Notes: a model not told the origin generated them from the sequence alone. Counted from the stretch's first letter, positions 19,381-30,420 are shown. The stretch: DNA of 64,000 bases from Tretioscincus oriximinensis (GCA_022410635.1 JAJVDF010000168.1:541622-605621), one strand, 5' to 3'. A program made the numbers and translations.

Positions 19381-20352
19381 CCACAGCTAGAATATTTGAC
19401 TTTCCTCATGACTAAGAATTTGTGTGTGTACATTTTAAAAGTCATTTTCAGTAAAACTTTTTAATTGCTTTTCAAATGCTTTTTTAATGCTTGAGTCATT
19501 AAAGTGTCCTCCTTCATATTCCTTCCAAGCCAAATCAAAAGCTGAAAGATCTACAAGTAATGTAGGAACTTTTCCAAACATGATTGGCTTGCAGGTGTTC
19601 CTCATAATAAGATCCATAGCTGTTCTCTTCACCCCCCATGTGTTTTATCTCTTTGAGTCACCACCATTCATAGCTGAAACAAAGAACAATGTGCAAAAGG
19701 GAAAACTATTTTACAGGAGAAGGAGAAATTGAAACATAATTTGATCAATCAGTGCTTTCAGGATTTTCCCTTTTGGTATCTAGAGAAACTATGGCCCATT
19801 CAGAATGTCATCCAAGATTCCATACACATATTCTTCAAGCAAGGATACAAGGCTGAATGACTTTGATTCTTTAGACATTACAGTGGTGTTACAGAGACTG
19901 ATATGAGCCATGGCAGGAAAACAGCAAAGCCTGGGAAATGGCATTAAAATGGGAAATGGTGTCAACAAATATCTGACCTGCTTCAGAAGGTAGCAGAAGG
20001 ACTTTATAGAGTGGTCAGAGAGAGCATTCAGAAGGGAACTTGCTCCTGGATTCTTCTTCTGATGTTTGCCTTCTCTTGCCTTTGAAGATACTGAAAAGGA
20101 GTGAAAGAGGAGGGGAGGGAGTTGACCTCTGGTCTGCTATGAAATGAACTTTACCCCTGGAAGAAATATATGTTGTAGGGGGAAAATGATGAAAAGGAGT
20201 ACATTGTGATTGCTCAGAAAAGGCCTAGAAAGTTATTATTTCTTTTTTNAAAAAAAATGCTGTGTCATACAGAGGAGCTGAGTTTTAAATTGCATGTACG
20301 AGCAAGGCATAATCCATCTCTCCTCTCCCAACCAAATATATAAAGATAAAAA
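19381..20352. other. No gene or recognised repeat
   Basis: Nothing recognised. A T-run/N/A-run junction occurs at 20243-20257. Confidence 0.35.
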
Positions 20353-21074
20353 CTGTTGAGGTTAGCCATGTAGGACATATATTAATTGGCATTAATATAA
20401 TGATATAAAATATACTTGGATTGACCTTTGCTAGCCAAAGTGAGGCCTGCATGGAAATTTTGAAAAAATCTCTGGTCACCCCAGCCCCAGGAGTAAACAG
20501 GAACAGCCAAATCTCCCTTCCTGTCCTGAGGGCAAATCTTGCTCAAGAAACCTTGCCAGACTGAATGGATTAATGACACCCATCAGGGCAAAGAGGCAAT
20601 CTTTGTTTACCAGGTTGTGCACCTGGGCTGAAGCCATCAGCCTGATAGTGGCCTGGAGGTAAACCATTTAAGACCATTAAGACCATCTCTCCTGTGGGTG
20701 TGTCTCTGGGTTCCTGTACTTAGAAATAATAGCAAAGGCAAACAATGGCTAAAGAGGNTTCATCCTGTATCTCAACACCATACCATATTTGGCATTTCCT
20801 GACCAGGCTGCACCTCCTTGGGGAGGAGTGAAACGCATCACACAGGTGTCACAACCTGGGTCCGCCCTGACCTACGTGTGCTGTACCATCCCCTTTTTTG
20901 ACATCACTGAATCTATCCACGCCTTCTGATTTGAGGTCAATAAAAGACGGTGCATGCCGTTATTCTGGAGTGGCTCATAATCCTGTGAGTGCTCTTGGAT
21001 CACTTCTGAACCCAAGCTTCGTTGTCCGTGTGAATCTNTTTACACGTGTCTGCACGCATTGGATCCAGCTACCT
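20353..21074 (+). repeat. Possible solo LTR of an endogenous retroelement
   Basis: Candidate boundaries TGTTGAGG... and ...CTTGAACA give the TG/CA ends typical of LTRs. A polyadenylation signal AATAAA at 20940-20945, within AGGTCAATAAAAGACGG, is followed by a ~100-base U5-like segment rich in CCAAGCTTCGTTG-type sequence. No target duplication or internal coding region was found. A SINE starts immediately downstream at 21082. The class (retroviral or Gypsy) cannot be decided. Confidence 0.4.
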
Positions 21075-21079
21075 TGAAC

Positions 21080-21394
21080 AGGCACGGATAGCTCAGTTGC
21101 TTAGGAATTCGTCTCTCGCCTGGGAGATGGGGTTTCGAAGCCCTGTGTTGGAAGTGGGGAGGGGTGAGCACCTTCCACTTGCCTGTAGCTCTAGCCAACC
21201 CAGCTATTCGAAAGCATGAATTGCAAGAAATTGCAACTGACTGCAAGTAGATACGTGGGAACCACCATAGCCTGGTGGGGAAGATAGAATGTGAGCCTTN
21301 GGGCAAAATATATCCTTGTAAGCCGCTTTGAGTCCCTTGGAAGGTGAGAAAAGCAGGGTATAAGAACCGAGTTCTTCTTCTTCCTCTTCTTCTT
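21080..21394 (+). mobile_element. tRNA-derived SINE, family 2
   Basis: Pol III A-box-like GCACGGATAGCTCAGTTGC (21082-21100) and B-box GGTTTCGAAGCC (21131-21142) are at tRNA-like spacing. The body includes AGCTCTAGCCAACCCAGCTA and CTGCAAGTAGATACGTGGGA. The 3' end TAAGCCGCTTTGAGTCCCTT with GAGAAAAGCAGGGTATAAG is LINE-tail-like and is followed by a CTT-rich tail. Other copies: 29885, 39240 and 59963. Confidence 0.85.
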
Positions 21395-22059
21395 AGGCAA
21401 CCTAAGGGGCCGAATAACGGGCAAGCGAACCCCTGTTAAAAAACAAACAATATGCAGAAGGAAAATGGGGTGCATCTTCATTAAAATTATGAACTTTGAT
21501 TTTCGGCATCTTGTTAAGGGGCTTAAAATAACAGAAAATCTTCATACACTAAGTTATCCCGTTAGCTTACTTTGTTTAATGTTGCCTGTTTTGATTATAA
21601 TCAATGTTGTAAAGTTGTATGTGTTTATTTAGGCTGTTCTCCCAAAGATTATGAAGGGGGTTATTTTCAAAATATTATTGTGAGCATAGCAAACAAACAG
21701 TTTAAAAGAAAAATGTAAATGTCTCTTACCTTTATTGCCATCTTCCTAGCAACTCCTCCATTGTAGCAAGAACTTGCCAGTCATCGGATGTTGGCAGCCT
21801 GATTTTCTATGGATCCTATTGGTCAGCAGCAGTAGCAGACTGGGATTGTTTCAGTAGCTCTGCAAGCATCCACCCTATCTGACCTTACTCTGAGAGTGAT
21901 TTTTTATTTATTAATTAATCCATTTATTTATTTTGCATTTTTGCAGCAAAGAAAAGGATTTATCATTTATTATTTTTGTTCCTAATTTGCTTCATGGGTG
22001 TTCCTAACTACATATCTTTACTAAGGGTGGATTGCACCCTCAGTATCCTTATTCACTGT
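21395..22059. other. No gene or recognised repeat
   Basis: AT-rich single-copy-looking sequence. Confidence 0.35.
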
Positions 22060-22352
22060 TGTGTTGAGGAAGGAGGAGGTGGAGGAAGAGAGGAAGAAGA
22101 AGAAAAAAGAAAGAGAAGGAGAAAAAGAAAAAGGAGTGTTTTTTTTATCCTCTGCTTTTCTTCACCCAAAGGCAATAAAAGCAGTTTACTCCTCTCTTCA
22201 CAATAGACACCTTGTGAAGTATGTGGGGCTGAGAGAGCTCTTAAGAACTTTGACTAGCCTGGCTGGCTTTTGTGGAGGAGTGCAAAATTGAACTGGGAGA
22301 CTTCCAGATAAAAATCTGATTCTCTAACCATTAGACTAGAGTGGCTCTCTTA
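22060..22352 (-). mobile_element. SINE family 1, second tail type
   Basis: The plus strand starts with a purine tract (GGAGGAAGAG... to 22136) that is the reverse of a CTT-rich tail. It continues with TTTTCTTCACCCAAAGGCAA, CACAATAGACACCTTGTGAA, GTGGGGCTGAGAGAGCTCTT and the reversed head up to GGCTCTC at 22352. The reversed B-box reads AATTGAACTGGGAG. Confidence 0.8.
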
Positions 22353-23213
22353 AGTTAAGGCAGCGCAGGTGGTAAATTTGCAGAGGTCGTTGCTACATAA
22401 TTGAAATTTCTCGTAAAGTGATCCTGTCGAACCTCAGCGATTAAGAAGAAAAAGACAGGTAACGAGAGCTTTTATGGACATGTCTATAGGGCCTGATTTA
22501 GTATAAAACCAAAAATGTTGAGAAACTTCTGCAGTATTGAATTAAAAAACAAAACCACAAAACAATATTTCAAACGACTTGGACAAGAGGGGATTTTTGA
22601 AAACATTAATATAGATCTGGGATCTTTTGTGACTTGTTTGGTTAATATCTTTATGATAGCCCATATCATCCATTCCCTATTTCCTTTTCTGCAAACTAGC
22701 TTTCCAGAAGCAAATGTATGTCTGTTTCTTCAATTTGGGGTAATTTGAAATATTGATATAAAACAGACTACTTTGTCTTCCAGCCNTTTTTTACTTGTTT
22801 TCTTCTTAATATCTTCTTAAAAACACTTTGAGGTCAATGTAGGATCCTGACTGCAGCTTTCTAATATTTCCTGAGTAACAGAGTGATGAGGTATCATATA
22901 AATGTCTGGATGCCAAGATCAGGAAAAGACAGTGAAAGAGAGAATATGTGCAAGTCAATAGGGAAAAGTGAGATTGACTTCCATTCGGAAATCTTTCAAA
23001 GGTTTGCCAGCAGATGTGGCTTTATTAGCTTTTTGTGGTAACTGTAAAAGTCTCCTGGATTGGCTTTTCAATCAAAATCGATTAAATTTTCCATTTGGTA
23101 ATGGGAAGAGACCGTGGAATAATTTTGTGGGCATCTTAGTCCATTCTTACTTCGTTTCATTTAGGTAGCTTTACATTCATCTCACAAACTTTCTGGGTGG
23201 CCTTCATTCAAAT
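22353..23213. other. No gene or recognised repeat
   Basis: Nothing with a second copy; frames up to 77 codons lack motifs. Confidence 0.35.
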
Positions 23214-23421
23214 TGGACAATAGAGAGAGAGACAGACAGACAAATAGATATAGATACAGAGGCAGAAAGTGAGATAGAGGCAGACGGAGAGATGTTAGTT
23301 AGTTAGTTAGTGAGTGAGTGAGTGAGTGAGTGAGTGAGTGAGTGAGTGAGTGAGTGAGTGAGTGAGTGAGTGAGTGAGAAAGAGAGAGAGAGAGAGAGAT
23401 GGACGGACGGACGGACGGATG
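23214..23421. repeat. Compound tetranucleotide microsatellite
   Basis: GACA/GATA-type repeats (23221-23292) lead into TTAG and then about 17 units of TGAG (23309-23378). A GA dinucleotide run follows, then GGAC units to 23421. Unit drift along the array suggests stepwise slippage. Confidence 0.95.
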
Positions 23422-24384
23422 TATAAGAATAAGAAAATGTATTTATCTATTGTATTTTTTTCTCTTTCTCCCACCTTCCATGTATATTTCCTATTTGTAA
23501 ATTTATTCTTCCTTGACTTAAGATGTCACTCAGAAGGGGCAGAAGCCACGCAGGCGAGGGGGAGGCTTGAGTTCATTTAGTGTCCACTTCCTTTCCTTCA
23601 ACATAAGTCTCTGTGAACTTGAGATGACTTTTGTAGGACATTAGCAAAACCTAAAGCATAGCTTCCCAAGTTCAAAGCTTCAGCATATGTCATTTTTATT
23701 TAGCACCTCTTGACAGCAAGGACTGTAGGTGGGGAGCCATTAAGTGCCACTTAAATCTCTTCCTGAATATCTTTGCTGGAAATATACTGGAATGATACTC
23801 TGATGCTGACTTCATTCAGATATGTTATAAATCCCTTGTCTACGTTTCCTAACAGGCACCTGACTACTGCAAGAGAAAGCTAATATATATATTATTTCTG
23901 ACGATTGTTTGCTCAGCTCAAACCAATTAACCAAGAAACTAACATGAACACTGTAATGAATAGGTTTTGCTCTAGTACCATGTTGTCAGTAAGACTGAAA
24001 TAATCCACTTGCCATCAGATATCGTGCTTGGTGCATTAGCTGAAGCAGCTTTGCTGGATTTCATTTAGGGCTTCTTTTTGCACTTGCCCTCAAGGAATGG
24101 CTGCTGGGCACCATGTCCATCTTTTGGGAGGAGAGAATGTGACTTCTCACTACTCCAGACAGAAGCCTTTCCTGCTGCTAGAGCAGGTGCAGGAAGTGTG
24201 GAAGCTGTTTTCTAGTCTTCCTGTCTTTAAACAACAGAACCAGTGAAGTGTTTTCTTGTCATCCTCAACTTCTTATTGACAGTATTGGCATNTTCATTGG
24301 CATCCACATGCAATTTTCTTGCCAGAGATATAGAAGTGCCTTGTTGCTGCCTACTTCTGGGTATTGAGAGTGAAGTTCTTGGAT
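23422..24384. other. No gene or recognised repeat
   Basis: Nothing recognised. Confidence 0.35.
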
Positions 24385-24490
24385 CAAAGAATCATATAAT
24401 TATAGAGTTGGAAGGAAGCTCCAGGGTCATCAGGTTGAACCCCCTGCTCAATGTAGGATTCACTAAACCAACCCTCACCAAGGTTTTTCC
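24385..24490 (-). pseudogene. CR1 LINE fragment
   Basis: AGAATCATATAATTATAGAG, TTGGAAGGAAGCTCCAGGGT and CATCAGGTTGAACCCCCTGC give the standard antisense CR1 3'-UTR phrase, also seen at 31424 and 32606. Confidence 0.7.
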
Positions 24491-24594
24491 TTCTTCTTCT
24501 TTTTGCCTTCTTCTGTTCGGGGGTGAAATTCTGCTTTCTTCTTTTGTTTGAGATGCCCAGGCAGAAGCAATTGGCAGGCCACTTTATGAGTGGA

Positions 24595-24665
24595 TGGTTA
24601 TTTATTTATTTATACCTTACCCTATACCCGAAGGTCTCTGGGCGGCCAACGGTAAAAGCAAAAAT
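24595..24665 (-). mobile_element. L2-like 3' tail fragment
   Basis: TTATTTATTTATTTATACCT and ACCCGAAGGTCTCTGGGCGG form the reverse of an L2/SINE 3' end. It lies directly beside the complete SINE that follows, so two tails sit in tandem. Confidence 0.6.
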
Positions 24666-24679
24666 ACAGAATGGACATA

Positions 24680-24937
24680 TTATTTATTTATTTATTTGTA
24701 TTTATATCCCGCCCTATACCCCAAAGGTCTCAGGGCGGCCTACCATAGGGTGGCGCACATAGCTTTTGTTGCCTTCTCCACAACAGACACCCTGTGGAGT
24801 AGGTGGGGCTAAGAGAGGTCAAAGAACTGCGACTGGCCCAAGGTCACCCAGCTGGCTTCATGGAGGAGTGAGGAATCGAACCGGGAGACTACCAGGTACG
24901 AGTCCAACATTCTAACCACTACACCAAACTGGCTTTT
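24680..24937 (-). mobile_element. tRNA-derived SINE family 1 with L2-like tail
   Basis: It reads in reverse from TTATTTATTTATTTGTATTT through ATCCCGCCCTATACCCCAAA, GGTCTCAGGGCGGCCTACCA and GTGGGGCTAAGAGAGGTC. It then reaches a reversed B-box (GGAATCGAACCGGG, 24869-24882) and A-box (ACCACTACACCAAACTGG, 24917-24934). The terminal 50-60 bases match the L2 3' end at 2278-2340, which fits L2-driven retrotransposition. Confidence 0.9.
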
Positions 24938-24954
24938 TAAAGCAATATCTGATG

Positions 24955-25195
24955 GGTCTGGGGAAGGCATTTCTTCAACCAAAGGCCAGGTGAAAGAGGT
25001 GCCTCTTTAAAGATTTTCTAAAAGAATACGGTGATTGATGCACTCCAAGGGGTAAANTATGCCATAGTCTGGGGCAACCGCCAGGAAGGCCNTGCCCCAG
25101 ATTTCAATCCATTTAATCTTGAGAGGAGTGGTACAACCAGGACGGCCTCCCCTGCAGATCTTAAGGCACAGACCGAAAACCCTGTTGCCTAGAAT
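24955..25195 (-). pseudogene. L2 LINE ORF2 C-terminus relic
   Basis: TGAGAGGAGTGGTACAACCA, GGACGGCCTCCCCTGCAGAT and CTTAAGGCACAGACCG are the reverse complement of the L2 block at 1985-2045. The stretch before (GGGGCAACCGCCAGGAAGGC) continues the same antisense order. Two N bases. Confidence 0.65.
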
Positions 25196-25743
25196 TTTTA
25201 AAAGTTTCTTTTTTGGACTAGTTTTCTCTCTCTAAGCACTTTATGTGTTGCGTAGTCTGATCCATTTCTGACAAGTTTCTTGGCTAACTACAGATTCAAT
25301 CCCAGATGTGGTTATCATCAATGGTGAAGTAATATATGGAGCAGTAGATATTCAGGAAGCAAAGTATATTGGGCCAGTTCTGGGTGGAGAACCCTTTGAA
25401 GACAGTTTGTAAGGAGCCATGGCTTCTACTGGAAGGAAGGTCGTTCTTCATGATTTGGCTGCCAGGATCTTTCCACAGCCGTACAGCTAAGTCTCTTGGG
25501 AGGGTTGTGTTAACATTGTTGCACTCAGCAGGCAATTAACAGGCCAGGCCGCTTTCCTTATTTAGAAATCGCTGCCTGACGCCAAGCAGCAGAAGTCCCT
25601 CACTCCAGGCTGATGGTCAGAGTTTCTTGCTCCACCCAAGCATAAAACGTTCACTTTCTGGAACAGAGTACATAGATGGTAAAATGATGAAAGGGACCAA
25701 TTTTCTTTTTCTTTCTTTTTGTGAGCTTAAAGTAAGAGGTGTC
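25196..25743. other. No gene or recognised repeat
   Basis: Nothing recognised. Confidence 0.35.
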
Positions 25744-26000
25744 AGTTTGGTGTAGTGGTTAGAGTGTTGGATTCCTGTCTGTTAGTCTCCTGGTTCGATT
25801 CCCCACTCCTCCATGAAAGCCAGCTGGGACACCTTGGACCAAGGCACAGTTCTTTAGAATTCTCTCAGCCCCACCTACTTCACAGGGTGTCTGTTATGGA
25901 GAAAGCAACGAAAGCTATTTGCGCCCCGCTTTGGTTGGCCACCCTGAGACCTTCGGGTATAGGGCAGAATATAAGTACAAATAAATAAATAAATAAAATA
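25744..26000 (+). mobile_element. tRNA-derived SINE family 1 with L2-like tail
   Basis: The head has A-box TGGTGTAGTGGTTAGAGTG (25749-25767) and B-box GGTTCGATTCC (25792-25802). The body has TCTCAGCCCCACCTACTTC, and the tail ACCCTGAGACCTTCGGGTAT, AGGGCAGAATATAAGTAC and TAAATAAATAAA. It is nearly full length. The tail matches L2. Confidence 0.9.
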
Positions 26001-26154
26001 GGCATAAACAAAGCAGACCAAGAGGGTTTTTTTGTTATATGTCAATAGCTAAAAGCCNTGAAGAGATTCAAGGGTGGTTGTTTGTTTTATTTCATAGAAG
26101 CTGCTGTTTTGGGGGTCAAAATGGCTGCCTTTATTCTGGTTCCTGGTGTTTGAC

Positions 26155-26293
26155 TTCAAAGAAAAGGAGGGAGGAAGATGGGAGGGAGGAATAAGGAAAG
26201 AGGGAGGGGGAGGAAAAGAAAGAAAGAGAAGGAGGAAGGGATGGAACAGAGGAAGGAGAAAGGAGAAGGGAGAGATAAGAAGGGAGGGAAGGA
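26155..26293. repeat. Purine-rich low-complexity tract
   Basis: Almost pure A/G sequence of GGGA, GGAA and AAGAA units. It gives spurious Glu/Arg/Lys-rich open frames that are not genes. Confidence 0.9.
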
Positions 26294-26477
26294 TGTTTTT
26301 ATGCTCATTAATGCTTTCTCATTGCCCCCAAATGCTTTTATTCATTCCAGACATTAAAATAAGTACTCTTTTTAATGGAAAAAGTACATATATTTCCAAT
26401 AAGAATCAACAATGTAATAAAATATTTTTTTCATACAGGCATATTGGAAGGCTCCATGACAATAAGCCTTGGAGTGG

Positions 26478-26732
26478 GGGATAAGGTGGGAGGAAGAAGA
26501 AGGCGGAAGGAAGATGGGAGAGAAATAGAGAAGCAAAGAGAAGTGAAAAGAGAAAGATGGAGGAAGAGGAGGAAGAGGAGGAGAGGGAGGGGAGAAAGGT
26601 GGACAATAAGCAAAGGAAGACAAAGAGGCAGAGGAAGACGAGAGAGTTAGATGAACAGAGAGTGGTAAGGGAGAGGAAGAAAAGGAAGAGGAGAAGGAAG
26701 AAGAAAAAGAAAAAGGAGAAGAAGTCTTTTAC
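26478..26732. repeat. Purine-rich low-complexity tract
   Basis: Second long A/G tract (GGAAGA, GAAGAG, AAGAAA units), 185 bases after the first. The opposite strand gives the Ser/Leu/Phe-rich open frames at 26372-26735. Confidence 0.9.
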
Positions 26733-27585
26733 CATGAAATTTTGATGTTATAATAGAGTAAATCTTTGTTATCAGGATGGAGAATCTTGCTTTTTTCCCC
26801 ATTAGGAACATTCTTACAAGTTTCTTTCAATGCACAAATCTCCCATTGGCAACTGCTCCATTTTTGCTGTTCCATTTTTGCCGTCAATCAAGTTGGCAAC
26901 ACCCACGGCATAGACTTGGCTTGCTTTGTTTTTTTTTTTCTTTTCCCCCTTTGGCTTTCATTCCAGATGGAATCTATCTTTCACCAACAAAGCAGCTGTG
27001 CTTTCTCTACACTGAAGTGACATTTTCCCTCTCTTTGGCAAGCAGGAATGTCTAGGCAGCAAACTTTATCTTGAACCTCTGTGCTCTGTGTCCAAATGTA
27101 TTGAATTTATTTCCTCCCCCACAAATCCAACTGCAAGAACAAGAAAGTCTCATCGGGGAGTCAATTGGGGGGCTTTGCCAAAGATCTAAACGGTAATGAC
27201 AGCTCTCTAGTAGAAGGAATTCCACTGAACTTTTAACTATTAAATAATAAAACATATGGGCCATTGTTAAACTCTTTTTATTTCTTAGTTTAAAAAAGAA
27301 AGAAAGAAAAAGTGTTTCCTCTGGGGAGGAAAGTTGTAACTGGAGCGTAGAACCTCANCCTCCCTGGGAATAAAAAGGCTGGAAATTGATAAGCAAGTTT
27401 ATCTTTAATTTGATGACACGTGTGTGTGTGTGTGTTCATGATCAAGTCTACTTCTACAGATGCAATGGAGTGAACATTACCTAGGGACAAACATAGTAAG
27501 TTGGGAGCCTGTCAACAACCGAAATACAAATAGATGATAGTTTTACCTATGTTGAGCTACAAGCTGTAGTGAGAGAAGTCTAAAA
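26733..27585. other. No gene or recognised repeat
   Basis: A GT run of 8 units lies at 27420-27435. Nothing else recognised. Confidence 0.35.
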
Positions 27586-27589
27586 TGGG

Positions 27590-27895
27590 ACGTGGCTCCT
27601 TTGTAAAATCCAAACGAAAGTTTCGTGGGGACATTCAGCAATGTGAACTTGGCAAATCTCATGACACTCCAGGGTGACATGTAAAAGTTCATTCACTCAT
27701 GGCTCGCAGAGAATGCTGGGGGTTGCCGTAAGCCAAGCGTAGCNATGCCTTATGGGGCTTGTCATGTGANGAGATTGCTTTGCAATGTGTCATAACAGTG
27801 TGGAATCCTTGAGGTAAGTGGGGGTGAATAGGGAACACCTTATAAAAGAAATAGCAAAGCAAATCCTGTTGTGGGGAAGCTCCCTTTGTGTGGTG
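27590..27895 (+). mobile_element. Repeat family A copy
   Basis: Left region TTCGTGGGGACATTCAGCAA and right region CTGTTGTGGGGAAGCTCCC are the two family ends. The centre has CAGAGAATGCTGGGGGTTGC, GCCTTATGGGGCTTGTCATG and a degenerate CAATGTGTCATAAC segment. Three N bases occur in or near it. Confidence 0.5.
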
Positions 27896-28041
27896 CTGAG
27901 TAGGCAAAAGTAGCCTGGGAGACACTAAAAGGAGTTCAGTTAATCTTCCTGAACTGTTTGGTTATATTGTGACTGTTAACATATTGAAGCTGAGTTCCTC
28001 TAATAGAGTTTGGGATTGAACTTGGACTCTTTATTGATCTA

Positions 28042-28467
28042 GGCTGCATCCCCATGAAGGATTTATGTCTGCATGGGAGCAACTGCAGTTACAATGGCAG
28101 TTGGTCAACAACGCAGTCACTACAAACCTGTCTTACTGCGCATTTAATGAGAGCTGATATTTTCAGCTCTCATGGCAGAGGCTGCCTGAAACTTGTTTTT
28201 TCTCTGGATTTGCCCTGCACAGAGGAGGCTGTGCAAGCAGAGGGGTAGTAATGGTGATTATCTGTCAGTTGGCACTCAGCCCCGGAAAGCAGGATGGGAG
28301 ACACCTGACCGGAGGGAAGACTTGTCTTGGATATTAAAGGGATGGAACTTCCTTCCTCTCATGCACCTATGGTCCTCTGCCCACATATATGCAGACAGAC
28401 AGGCATCTGCTTAAAGCCCAAAATAGCCAGGAAAACCGCCTTTTAGCCCCTCATGTGGATGCAGCCC
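28042..28467. mobile_element. TIR element with 3-bp CTA target duplication
   Basis: GGCTGCATCCCCATGA (28042-28057) is mirrored by TCATGTGGATGCAGCC (28451-28466), with one mismatch. CTA flanks both sides (28039-28041 and 28467-28469). A 3-bp duplication is typical of PIF/Harbinger elements. The interior has a self-complementary GAGAGCTGATATTTTCAGCTCTC (28149-28171) and no transposase. Confidence 0.55.
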
Positions 28468-28469
28468 TA

Positions 28470-29884
28470 GGCATAGTAAGAGAGGCTCATTCACCTAAAG
28501 AGCACCCTGAGACTTCATCTTGACAGCCTTCATGAGAAGTATTTTTCTATTATTGTTATCACCAATCAATTGATTGACATCTTATTGTCAACCATATAAT
28601 CCTAAACGGTAAATATCACAGTGCCAAGAAATTATGCTTGTCTGTAATGGGGCTGTACTCACCAAGACCCCACAAGTAAAGAAATCCCCTAACCCAAATA
28701 AACTTCATAAGCACACACCACATAGTTACAACGGGTACTCGGCTGCTGAATTGTAGCATTAGCATGGTCAAATTCAATGAGCTGCAATTCTTTTTTAAAA
28801 AAACGTAAACTATTACTATTACTATTAGTACTACTCATCCTCATCACCACCATCATAAAACAATTTTAAAATTTCCTTTCTTCATCACTGCTACTATTGA
28901 ATTTTGTTTCTCTGTTTCTTGCAGGATATTCAAATGATTCCACTTTTGCAGAAGTGGAATTGCAACCTGTGCTTCACAAGTAAACGTGCATCTTCTACCG
29001 TACTCTGCGACGTCACCAGATCTGTAAAGGTACCACTGGCTCCCCACTCAAGGAATGCCATATTTTGCCATTCATAGTAACATTTACTATTCTCTCCAGT
29101 GCTCATGACTGAAGGGTCTCCGCCTCCAGACTGGCAAGGAAGATATGTGACACTAAACTGCTTCCACCTGTTGGAGTGGCTTGCATTTTTTGAGAAGGTT
29201 AACTGCAGATCACCATTTGGAAATTGTTATGGGAGATGCTTGAATCCACCAGGGACAACTGCTTGTACACCTTCAGTTCTCTGTTGAGTGTTTCTCAGTT
29301 TCAGCTTCATCTTTAAAGCCAACCAATCAGGGACCAGGGAAGAAAACTGGCTAATCGTATGGCTAATCTAAACAGTTTTGAGGACAGTATAGAGCAACAT
29401 CTTCTTTTCTTCCCCTCCAAGCAGAAAGTTCAGATGAAGATCCTGGGAATATAGTTACTAGGGTTGGGAAGGAGGGACCATCGCTTCTCCTTACTAGCAG
29501 ACCTTAACGTTTTGTTTGTTTGATTTAACATTTTAATGACATTAACCGAACTGTTGATTAAACGGATCACCATGCCTCTGAGAAGCAGCTAGGAAATGTT
29601 TTTTGAAGAGACAACCAGAAATCTCCAAACTGATATGCATCAGGAGAGCAAGTTGAAGCTGGAGGTTTTTGCCCAGGAGCAACTGAAAACATGTCCCACC
29701 AGCTGCAGTAGCATTTCTAGATGTTTGATATATTTATGCTATTAATTATTATGTTTGAGTTCTTATGTTCTGCCTTTCCACGAAAGTGACTTAATAAGAA
29801 TTTCCTTGAAAACAGAAGATGGAGACAGGGAAATCCAGGGCAAAGGTAAAAGTAGATTAGACTATGATTTGCTGTTTATCTTTT
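28470..29884. other. No gene or recognised repeat
   Basis: Contains a short trinucleotide-like patch (28811-28860) and a splice-acceptor-like TTCTCTGTTTCTTGCAG at 28908-28924 followed by ~48 open codons. No donor or family match was found. Confidence 0.35.
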
Positions 29885-30305
29885 TTTTGTGGAGGAAGAA
29901 GAAGGAAGAAGAAGGAAGAAGAAGGAGGAAGGAGGAAGAAGGAAGAAGGAAAAGAAGAAGAAGAAGAAGGAAGAAGAAGGAAGAAGAAGAAGGAAGAAGA
30001 AAAAGGAAGAAGGAAGAAGAAGAAGAAGAAGAAGAAGAAGAACTGGGTTCTTATATTCCGCATTTCTCACCTTTCAAAATAACTCAAAGTGGCTTACAAG
30101 GGTATTTTGCCTGAAGTCTTACATTCTATCTTTCCCACCAGGCTGTGGTGGTTCCCATTGCAGTCAGTTGCTTTCAAATAGCTGGATTGGCTAGAGCAAT
30201 AGACTAGTGGTAGGTACTAACCCCTCCCCATGTCTGACACAGGGCTTCGAAACCTCATCTCCCAGATGAGAGACCATTTCCTTAGTGACTGAGCTATTCT
30301 TTATA
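29885..30305 (-). mobile_element. tRNA-derived SINE family 2 with long GAA tail
   Basis: The plus strand begins with a ~150-base GAA/GGAA tract (29889-30041), the reverse of the family's CTT tail. It continues with ACTGGGTTCTTATATTCCGC, CAAAGTGGCTTACAAGGGTA and the reversed B-box GGCTTCGAAACC (about 30243-30254). The reversed A-box is near TGACTGAGCTATTC (30286-30299). Confidence 0.85.
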
Positions 30306-30420
30306 CCCTGCCCTTGGGACTATGAACAGCTTACAAGGTTATTTTTTGCACAAAGGTTTACATTTTTTTCTATCTTCCCCACTATGCCATGGTGGTACCT
30401 ATTAATCTATTTGTAAATGT
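30306..30420 (-). mobile_element. SINE family 2 fragment beside the previous copy
   Basis: CCCTGCCCTTGGGACTATGA, CAGCTTACAAGGTTATTTTT, ACAAAGGTTTACAT and CTTCCCCACTATGCCATGGT repeat the order of the preceding SINE body. A second, older copy lies in the same orientation, and the intact copy appears to have inserted at its tail. Confidence 0.6.

Noticed and set aside
23309..23378. Telomere-like repeat
   Set aside because: The TGAG unit differs from the vertebrate telomere TTAGGG, and only a few TTAG units precede it.
23294..23421. CRISPR-like regular repeat array
   Set aside because: A 4-base unit without spacers; a plain microsatellite in a eukaryotic context.
25748..25802. Possible tRNA genes at SINE heads (25748, 21082, 58560 and others)
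   Set aside because: A- and B-boxes are present, but no cloverleaf anticodon stem or acceptor pairing holds, and each is followed by a SINE body.
26146..26745. Charged or Ser/Leu-rich frames up to 112 codons
   Set aside because: Translations of polypurine tracts on either strand.
28908..29071. Exon candidate after TTCTCTGTTTCTTGCAG
   Set aside because: A good acceptor-like tract with ~48 open codons, but no donor, no recognised protein and a stop before any junction.
29755..30194. Glu/Lys/Arg-rich frames of 70-119 codons and their Phe/Leu/Ser-rich reverse frames
   Set aside because: Pure translations of the GAA tail tract of a SINE.
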